Source: an uncultured Caryophanales bacterium (GTDB lineage: Bacteria; Bacillota_I; Bacilli_A; RFN20; CAG-826). From it: a DNA stretch of 43,051 bases. Shown here one piece after another: positions 36,343-43,051 of this stretch (position 1 is the first letter of the stretch; each line of letters opens with the position of its first letter). Location of the stretch: NCBI GenBank assembly GCA_946647665.1, contig CAMPCW010000005.1, positions 1-43,051 of the forward strand. The letters run 5' to 3'. Position numbers and translations under genes: made by a program. The notes under the pieces were generated by a model. It was given only the letters and a program-made list of their open reading frames with translations. It made no database searches and was not told the origin of the DNA.

Positions 36343-38052
36343 TTAGAACTTTGATGTATCAAACTCTTTAAGAACTTTAAGAAGTGGGTGAATATTTTTC
36401 TTCACATTTCCTTCTTCAAACGGATTTCTTAAATGTACTTTTTCTAGTAGTCCAGTAAATGGTAACGTTCCACCTAATTTACAGAGTTTAACATATTTCT
36501 TCCAAGCTTTTTCGTGGTTCTTAAGATCTTCCGCTAAGAATTGGAAGGCCACGACTTGAGCTAAAGTGTAATCAATGTAATAGAATGGAGTTCCAAAGAC
36601 ATGAGATTGCCTCATCCATCTAGTACCTTTATTCATAGTTGGACAATAGTCATATCTAGAATGTGGAAGATTGATAGATTCAATTTCCTTATATTTGGCG
36701 CATCTTTCTTCATGTGTAGCGTTAGGATGCTCATAGACCCAGTGTTGGAATTCATCAATGGTGATGCCATAAGGTAAGAATTCAATCGCATCACATAAAT
36801 GTGAATATTTATATTTTTCTGCATCCTTGCCAAAGAATAAATTCATATAAGGCCAAGTAAAGAATTCCATACTCATAGAGTGGATTTCACAGCTCTCTAA
36901 AGTTGGATTTTGATATTCTGGAATTTTAATTCCACTACTGAGGTAAGCTTGGAAAGCGTGACCTCCTTCGTGGCAAAGAACATTAACATCCCCTTCAGTG
37001 CCGTTAAAGTTAGAGAAGATAAATGGAGTTTTATATTCTGAGAAATAAGTGCAATATCCTCCAGGAGCTTTACCGGCTCTAGCGTCTAAATCCATTAAAT
37101 GATTATTAATCATTAAATTAATGAAATCAGCGGATTCTTTTGACATTTTTTCATACATTGTTTTGGCGTGTCCAACTAAAACTTTAGAATCACCAACTGG
37201 AGTTGGATTACCACTTAAGAATTTAAGATTATAGTCAAATGATTGAGGGTCTTTAATTCCTAATCCTTTCATTTGCGCTTTATATAATTTTTGAGCAATA
37301 GGAACAACTTCTTGTCTAATTTGGTCTCTATAACCTTTCACCATTTTGGCGTTATAGTCGGTTCTACCTAAACGGATATAGCCAAGTTCAACAAAGTTTT
37401 TATAGCCAAGTTTTTTAGCCATGCCGTCTCTTAAATGGACTAATTTATCATAGATATCGGCGATTTCTTTTTCGTGTTCGCCCATCCATTTATCCATAGC
37501 GATACTAGCTTCTTTTCTAGTTTCTCTATCTTTATCGGACATAAATTTTCCAAGTTGAGACAAGTTATAAACTTGGCCTCTAAATTCAATTTGAGCAGTT
37601 CCTAAGACTTCATCATATTTAGATGTAAGTTTATTTTCTTCAATTAAATCAGGGATGATTTTTGGATCAAAAGACTTTTGATTATTTTCAAAAATCTTAA
37701 AAAGATATTTGCCGTATAACTTTTCTAAATCTTTACGATATTTAGCTTTTAAAAGAATCTTTTCAAATTCATTGGAGTATTTAGAAAATACTGGGCTAAG
37801 TTCATCCACTTTATCTTGAGCGTTCTTATAGATTTTATTTCTTGTATCTAAAGAATATCTAACTGAAATAACTCCAACATCAGTAGAAAGTTCAGACATA
37901 TATTTATTCCAGTGTTTCACTGCAAGTTTCGCGGTAAGGGCACTACCACATTCTTCTAAATCTTTGATTAAAGATTCCATCTTGTTGATGGTTCTTTTTT
38001 CAGTAGGTACCCTTAAAGGGTATTCTTCAAATTTTAAGTTTTTATCTTTCAT
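36343..38052 (-). CDS. pepF: M3-family oligoendopeptidase F
   Basis: CHEGGHAFQAY zinc motif, GGYCTYFSEYKTPFIFSNFNGT. Confidence 0.9.
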   Translation of the reverse strand: MKDKNLKFEEYPLRVPTEKRTINKMESLIKDLEECGSALTAKLAVKHWNKYMSELSTDVGVISVRYSLDTRNKIYKNAQDKVDELSPVFSKYSNEFEKILLKAKYRKDLEKLYGKYLFKIFENNQKSFDPKIIPDLIEENKLTSKYDEVLGTAQIEFRGQVYNLSQLGKFMSDKDRETRKEASIAMDKWMGEHEKEIADIYDKLVHLRDGMAKKLGYKNFVELGYIRLGRTDYNAKMVKGYRDQIRQEVVPIAQKLYKAQMKGLGIKDPQSFDYNLKFLSGNPTPVGDSKVLVGHAKTMYEKMSKESADFINLMINNHLMDLDARAGKAPGGYCTYFSEYKTPFIFSNFNGTEGDVNVLCHEGGHAFQAYLSSGIKIPEYQNPTLESCEIHSMSMEFFTWPYMNLFFGKDAEKYKYSHLCDAIEFLPYGITIDEFQHWVYEHPNATHEERCAKYKEIESINLPHSRYDYCPTMNKGTRWMRQSHVFGTPFYYIDYTLAQVVAFQFLAEDLKNHEKAWKKYVKLCKLGGTLPFTGLLEKVHLRNPFEEGNVKKNIHPLLKVLKEFDTSKF

Positions 38053-38063
38053 CGATAATCTCC

Positions 38064-39671
38064 TTATTTTTCAATTAATGACACGCCTGTCATTTCTTTT
38101 GGCTGCTCTACTCCAAGTAATTCTAAAATAGTTGGAGCAATATCCGCTAACTTGCCTTCTTTTTGTCTAAGTTTTAAACCAACTCTATTAATGCAGAATG
38201 GCACTAAGTTAGTGGTATGGGCAGTCATTGGTTTACCATTTTCATCTAGGATTTCTTCGGCGTTACCATGGTCTGCGGTCACTAATAAAGTTCCACCATT
38301 TTCATCGCACCATTTGATGATTTCACCAACGCAGTAGTCAACTGTCTCCACTGCTTTAACACAAGCATCATGAACTGCAGTATGACCAACCATATCGCAG
38401 TTAGCGAAATTTAAGATAACCACATCTAAATCATGTTTATTTAATTCTTTAAGTAAAGCTTCAAGCACTAATGGTGCGCTCATTTCTGGTTGCATATCAT
38501 AAGTAGGAACTTTTGGAGAGTTAATTAAGACTCTTCTACATCCTTTAAGTTCAGGTCTTTCTACTCCATCAAAATTCATAGTTCCATCAAAGAAGAAGGT
38601 AACATGCGCGTATTTTTCAGTTTCCGCAATTCTTAATTGAGTAAATCCTTGATCGGCTAAATATTGACCTAAGATGTTATTTAATTTTTGTGGTTCAAAA
38701 GCAATCACACCCTTAACACTGTCGGCATATTTCATAGTGCAAACATAGAAAATGTTCTTTAAAGGATGAGCAGGTTTATAAGGTTTCCATGCTAAAGAGC
38801 CATCCTCTTTTTTAAGAGGGTTTTCATAGAAGTTTGGATTAGTAAATAAGGTAGAAATTTGAATCGCTCTATCTGGACGATAATTCATAAAGATAATCGC
38901 ATCATTATCAGAGATTCTTCCATCTACTTTACTGTTATAGTGAGGAATTAAAAATTCATCACTACTAGCCTTACCTAATTTTGGTAATTCTTCGTTATAT
39001 TCATATTTAAAGAAGTCATGATAATCATCAAAACTTGGTCCGTCGTGATCCACCATTAAACGATAATGCACATCAACACGGTCCATGTTTTTATCTCTAT
39101 CCATTCCCCAATATCTACCACCTATATCGGCAATATGACCAAAATGTAATTCATCCATTTTCTTTTGAATCATATCAACATATTTAACACCAGCTTGTGG
39201 ATCGACATCTCTTCCATCCATAAAGCAGTGCATGTAGACATCATCTAATCCACTTTTAGCGGCAAGTTCAATGATTGCTAAAATGTGATTAATGTGAGAG
39301 TGAACTCCTCCATCACTAACTAAACCAAAGATGTGTAACTTTGAGTGATGTTTTTTCGCGTGTTCAATGGCAGCTAAATATTTCTCGTTTTTGAAGAAGT
39401 CACCATCTTTAATCGACTTATTGATAAGGGTTAAAGATTGATAAACAATTCTTCCTGCTCCCATATTCATGTGTCCGACTTCTGAATTACCCATTTGTCC
39501 ATCAGGAAGTCCGACATATTCTCCAGAAGCATTAATTTCTGTATAAGAATATTTCTTAAAATAAGCATCTAGATTTGGCTTTTTGGCATCGTAAACAGCA
39601 TTGCCAACTGGGTTATGTCTAATTCCATAACCATCCATGATGCAAAGAATAACTGGTTTTTTATTTTCCAT
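38064..39671 (-). CDS. gpmI: 2,3-bisphosphoglycerate-independent phosphoglycerate mutase
   Basis: ILCIMDGYGIR, GLPDGQMGNSEVGHMNMGAGR, FMDGRDVDP, VTADHGNAEE; start placed at MENKKPV. Confidence 0.96.
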   Translation of the reverse strand: MENKKPVILCIMDGYGIRHNPVGNAVYDAKKPNLDAYFKKYSYTEINASGEYVGLPDGQMGNSEVGHMNMGAGRIVYQSLTLINKSIKDGDFFKNEKYLAAIEHAKKHHSKLHIFGLVSDGGVHSHINHILAIIELAAKSGLDDVYMHCFMDGRDVDPQAGVKYVDMIQKKMDELHFGHIADIGGRYWGMDRDKNMDRVDVHYRLMVDHDGPSFDDYHDFFKYEYNEELPKLGKASSDEFLIPHYNSKVDGRISDNDAIIFMNYRPDRAIQISTLFTNPNFYENPLKKEDGSLAWKPYKPAHPLKNIFYVCTMKYADSVKGVIAFEPQKLNNILGQYLADQGFTQLRIAETEKYAHVTFFFDGTMNFDGVERPELKGCRRVLINSPKVPTYDMQPEMSAPLVLEALLKELNKHDLDVVILNFANCDMVGHTAVHDACVKAVETVDYCVGEIIKWCDENGGTLLVTADHGNAEEILDENGKPMTAHTTNLVPFCINRVGLKLRQKEGKLADIAPTILELLGVEQPKEMTGVSLIEK

Positions 39672-39872
39672 AATATTTGTCCTTTCCAAGGCGATATAAT
39701 TGTAAAAGAAAATTTATTTTCTCTCAAGCAATATACTCAACAAAAAGAAATAATAATTAATTAGCGTTATAAAATTACCACTATTTTTTAGTGCTAGTAG
39801 GGTAATACTGTTAAAAAATGAAGATTTGACCTATATTATCTTTCGTGATAATATACCTAACGAGGTAAAATT

Positions 39873-40703
39873 ATGGCCAAACCAATATTAGGAATCATGT
39901 ATGACTTTGATAAAACATTGTCCACTACTGATATGCAAAATTATTCCTTTATTCCGATGGTGGGAATGACTCCAGAAGAATTCTGGGGCGCAACCGGTGA
40001 ATTTAGTGAAAAATCAGGATGTGAAAGAATACTTTCATACATGTATATGATGATTGCAAAAGCAAAAGAAAAAGGAATCAAACTTACCCGTGAAGTTTTA
40101 AGAGAATGCGGTAAGTCGATTAAATACCATCCAGGAGTCTCAACTTGGTTTACAAGAATTAACGAATATGGAAAGCAAAAAGGGGTTAAGGTTGAACACT
40201 ATTTAGTCTCTAGCGGAACTAAAGAGATTTTAGAAGGGTGCTCAATCTATGACTGCTTCACCAATGTATATGGGTGTGAATTCTATTATGAAAACGGTGT
40301 GCCTGTGTGGCCAAAACTTGCGATTAACTACACCCAAAAAACTCAATTCTTCTTCAGAATCGCTAAAGGAGTTACTGATGTAAGAGACGATAATGCTGTT
40401 AACGAAAAAAATAGAGATGGCTTAAGAATTCCATACACCAATATTGCTTATATCGGAGATGGAATGACTGATGTTGCTTGCATGACCTTGGTCAACAAAA
40501 ATAAAGGTTACTCAATCGGTGTCTATACCGAAGACAACAAAGAAAAAGTCGCTCAAATTAGAAAAGATCAAAGATGTAAATTTGTCGTTAAAGCAGATTA
40601 TTCAAAAGACTCCGATATGGAAAAAGTCTTTAAATTAATTATCGATGACATCGCAACAAGAGCGGATCTCGAAGCTAAAGAACTCGCTTTAGCGAACAAA
40701 TAA
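39873..40703 (+). CDS. HAD-family hydrolase
   Basis: GIMYDFDKTLS, SSGTKEI, IGDGMTDVACM. Confidence 0.9.
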   Translation: MAKPILGIMYDFDKTLSTTDMQNYSFIPMVGMTPEEFWGATGEFSEKSGCERILSYMYMMIAKAKEKGIKLTREVLRECGKSIKYHPGVSTWFTRINEYGKQKGVKVEHYLVSSGTKEILEGCSIYDCFTNVYGCEFYYENGVPVWPKLAINYTQKTQFFFRIAKGVTDVRDDNAVNEKNRDGLRIPYTNIAYIGDGMTDVACMTLVNKNKGYSIGVYTEDNKEKVAQIRKDQRCKFVVKADYSKDSDMEKVFKLIIDDIATRADLEAKELALANK

Positions 40704-40713
40704 AGACAAAATA

Positions 40714-40752
40714 AAATTAATAGACCGAATAAAATTGGTCTATTTTTTTATA
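40714..40752 (+). terminator. Intrinsic terminator
   Basis: AATAGACCGAATAAAATTGGTCTATTTTTTTA. Confidence 0.8.
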
Positions 40753-40786
40753 CATTTTTAAATATGAGAGTGATACATTAATATGT

Positions 40787-41167
40787 ATGGAAATCAAAGT
40801 TGGAGATGTTGTAATTGGTAAAGTTAACCAAGTAAGACCTTATGCCTTATTTTTAACTTTTGAAACAGGTCAAAATGGATTATTGCATATCTCTGAACTT
40901 TCCGATAAATATATTCGAGATATCGAAAAATTCGGCACTGTTGGCGATGAATTAAAAGTGAAAGTGCTTTCAATTGATCCTCAAAACGGATTTTTAAGAG
41001 TCTCTTATAAGGCTATTCCAGAAGAAGAAAGATATAACACTCATGATGAATCGGTTCACCACTTCACTCAATTTGATGAAGCTGATTTTCATGATTTAGA
41101 GGCTAAACTTCCAGAATGGATTAGTGAAACTTTAAATAAAGCAAAGGAAGATGAAAAAGATGATTAA
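40787..41167 (+). CDS. S1 RNA-binding domain protein (general stress protein 13/CvfD type)
   Basis: VGDVVIGKVNQVRPYALFLTFETGQNGLLHISELSDKYIRDIEKFGTVGDELKVKVLSID. Confidence 0.9.
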   Translation: MEIKVGDVVIGKVNQVRPYALFLTFETGQNGLLHISELSDKYIRDIEKFGTVGDELKVKVLSIDPQNGFLRVSYKAIPEEERYNTHDESVHHFTQFDEADFHDLEAKLPEWISETLNKAKEDEKDD

Positions 41168-42440
41168 AGTTGATGTCAGTAACGTCATTAGTGAAGTCGA
41201 GATTGAGAAGTATCAATCTAAAGTCACTGAAATTAATAAAATGATTGATGATCGTTCAGGAGCAGGTAACGATTATTTAGGTTGGACCACCTGGCCAAAA
41301 GATTATGACAAAGAAGAATTAGTTAGATTACTTAAAGACGCTAAGTATGTTAGAGAAAATTTTGATGTTTTAGTGGTTGCTGGAATTGGAGGAAGCTACT
41401 TAGGAGCAAAATGCGCTTTAGACGCTTTAAAAGGATTAAAAGGTAGCGATAAACCAGAAATTATTTTCATGGGTCAAACATTCTCTCCAAATTACACTCA
41501 CCAAGTTTTAGAGTATTTAAAAGATAAAAACTTCGCGATTAATGTTATTTCTAAAAGTGGCACCACTACGGAAACCTCAATTGCTTTTAGATTATTAAAA
41601 GATTTGCTTGAGAAAAAAGTTGGAAAAGAAAAAGCGAGAAAAGCAATTTATGCCGTTACCGATAAAGAAAAAGGCGCCTTAAAAACATTATGTAATAATG
41701 AAGGCTATTCCACCTACGTCTTACCAGGAAATATTGGTGGTAGATATAGCGTTTTAACTCCAGTTGGATTATTCCCTCTAGCGGTTGCAGGAGTTGATGT
41801 TAAAGCAATGTTACAAGGTTCTTTAGATGCCTTAAATGATTTAGATAATGATGATTTAAAAACTAATATCGCTTATCGCTATGCGGTTAGTAGAGATTAT
41901 ATGTATCGTCATCATCGCCCAGTAGAAATGTTTGTGACTTACGAACCACAAATGTCTCAACTTTCTGAATGGCTTAAACAACTCTTTGGGGAAAGTGAGG
42001 GCAAAGAAAAGAAAGGCCTACTTCCTACAAGTGCGACTTTCTCTACTGACTTACATAGTTTAGGTCAATTTATTCAAGATGGTTCTCCTTTATTATTTGA
42101 GACTATCGTTAACATCGTTAATCCAGAATTAGATGTTGTGATACCAAGTGATAAAGATGATTTAGACGGCTTAAATTATTTAGCAGGTAAAACTCTTTCT
42201 TATGTTAATCAAAACGCCTTTAAAGGAACACTTAAAGCTCACGAAGAAGATGGAGGAGTTCCTTGTAATATCATTACTGTCGATAAATTAGATGCTTATA
42301 ACTTAGGATATCTATTTTATTTCTTTATGAGAACCTGCGCGATGAGTGCCTATTTATTAGATATCAATCCATTTAATCAACCTGGTGTGGAAATATATAA
42401 GAAAAATATGTTCCACTTACTAGGCAAAAAAGGTTATTAA
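41151..42440 (+). CDS. pgi: Glucose-6-phosphate isomerase
   Basis: VVAGIGGSYLGAKCALDAL, VISKSGTTTETSIAFR, GGRYSVLTPVGL, NPFNQPGVEIYKKN. Confidence 0.97.
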   Translation: MKKMIKVDVSNVISEVEIEKYQSKVTEINKMIDDRSGAGNDYLGWTTWPKDYDKEELVRLLKDAKYVRENFDVLVVAGIGGSYLGAKCALDALKGLKGSDKPEIIFMGQTFSPNYTHQVLEYLKDKNFAINVISKSGTTTETSIAFRLLKDLLEKKVGKEKARKAIYAVTDKEKGALKTLCNNEGYSTYVLPGNIGGRYSVLTPVGLFPLAVAGVDVKAMLQGSLDALNDLDNDDLKTNIAYRYAVSRDYMYRHHRPVEMFVTYEPQMSQLSEWLKQLFGESEGKEKKGLLPTSATFSTDLHSLGQFIQDGSPLLFETIVNIVNPELDVVIPSDKDDLDGLNYLAGKTLSYVNQNAFKGTLKAHEEDGGVPCNIITVDKLDAYNLGYLFYFFMRTCAMSAYLLDINPFNQPGVEIYKKNMFHLLGKKGY

Positions 42441-42546
42441 ACTATAATAGTTTTTACACTCAAAAAGTCGCTTCCAAAAAAGGCGATTTTTTTATTGATT
42501 TAACTAGGGCATAATGGTATATTATTGCTTGCGTATCTGCAAAAGC

Positions 42547-42622
42547 GGATGCTTAGCTCAGCTGGGAGAGCATCGCCTTTACACGGCGGAGGTCGGGGGT
42601 TCGAGCCCCTCAGCATCCACCA
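42547..42622 (+). tRNA. tRNA-Val(TAC)
   Basis: GGATGCT...AGCATCC-ACCA, anticodon loop TTTACAC. Confidence 0.95.
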
Positions 42623-42647
42623 TTAACGCGAAGCTATACCAATAAAT

Positions 42648-42731
42648 GGAGGGGTAGCGAAGAGGCTAAACGCGGCTGACTGTAAATCAGCTCCTTCGGG
42701 TTCGGCGGTTCGAATCTGCCCCCCTCCACCA
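42648..42731 (+). tRNA. tRNA-Tyr(GTA)
   Basis: GGAGGGG...CCCCTCC-ACCA, class II, anticodon GTA. Confidence 0.95.
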
Positions 42732-42736
42732 CAAGT

Positions 42737-42812
42737 TGGGGTGTAGCCAAGAGGTAAGGCAACAGACTTTGACTCTGTCATCTCGGTGGTTCGATCCCAC
42801 CCACCCCAGCCA
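42737..42812 (+). tRNA. tRNA-Gln(TTG)
   Basis: TGGGGTG...CACCCCA-GCCA, anticodon loop CTTTGAC. Confidence 0.95.
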
Positions 42813-42817
42813 TATAT

Positions 42818-42893
42818 GACTCGCTAGCTCAGTCGGTAGAGCACTTGACTTTTAATCAAGGGGTCCGGAGTTCGAATCTCCGGCGAGTCACCA
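42818..42893 (+). tRNA. tRNA-Lys(TTT)
   Basis: GACTCGC...GCGAGTC-ACCA, anticodon loop CTTTTAA. Confidence 0.95.
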
Positions 42894-42901
42894 CTTCAAG
42901 T

Positions 42902-42989
42902 GCCCAGGTGGCGGAATAGGTAGACGCACAGGACTTAAAATCCTGCGGATGTTGAATCCATACCGGTTCGATTCCGGTCCCGGGCACCA
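42902..42989 (+). tRNA. tRNA-Leu(TAA)
   Basis: GCCCAGG...CCCGGGC-ACCA, class II, anticodon loop CTTAAAA. Confidence 0.95.
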
Positions 42990-43051
42990 AAAGTAGTGAA
43001 ATTCCCCCCAAAAATTGGACTATTCCAGTACAATAAAATGGAGGGTTTTTT

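Noticed and set aside
1-43051. CRISPR array or cas genes
   Set aside because: No regularly spaced repeats and no Cas-like proteins found on reading.

Overview
The window is low-GC DNA from what looks like an uncultured gut Bacilli/Mollicutes-like Firmicute (inference from codon usage, gene content and lipoprotein style; TGA is used as stop). Most of it is ordinary chromosome: glycolysis (fba, gpmI, pgi), metK with a SAM riboswitch, peptidases, L-serine dehydratase, serine acetyltransferase, HPF, ECF/CDF transport, SDRs, seven tRNAs, and several large repeat-built surface lipoproteins. The strongest candidate for an undescribed system is a two-part module present twice (about 19.19-19.61 kb and 32.09-32.51 kb). 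Each copy has a small, very basic, mutually homologous protein gene. A conserved three-way-junction RNA with an intrinsic-terminator-like U-tract is encoded convergently, on the opposite strand, exactly at the gene's 3' end. The RNA stems show compensatory changes between the two copies. Other points worth attention: an XRE regulator with a near-perfect, palindrome-containing and apparently leaderless promoter, divergent from an HExxH protein; an unassigned ~200-nt multibranched RNA at 10.43-10.64 kb; a structured leader in front of a RhuM-PLD-like fusion; a compact SAM-I-clan riboswitch; a 13-unit repeat protein; and an A5:C68 mismatch shared by both tRNA-Leu genes. All homology calls are from reading the sequence by eye; no searches were run.
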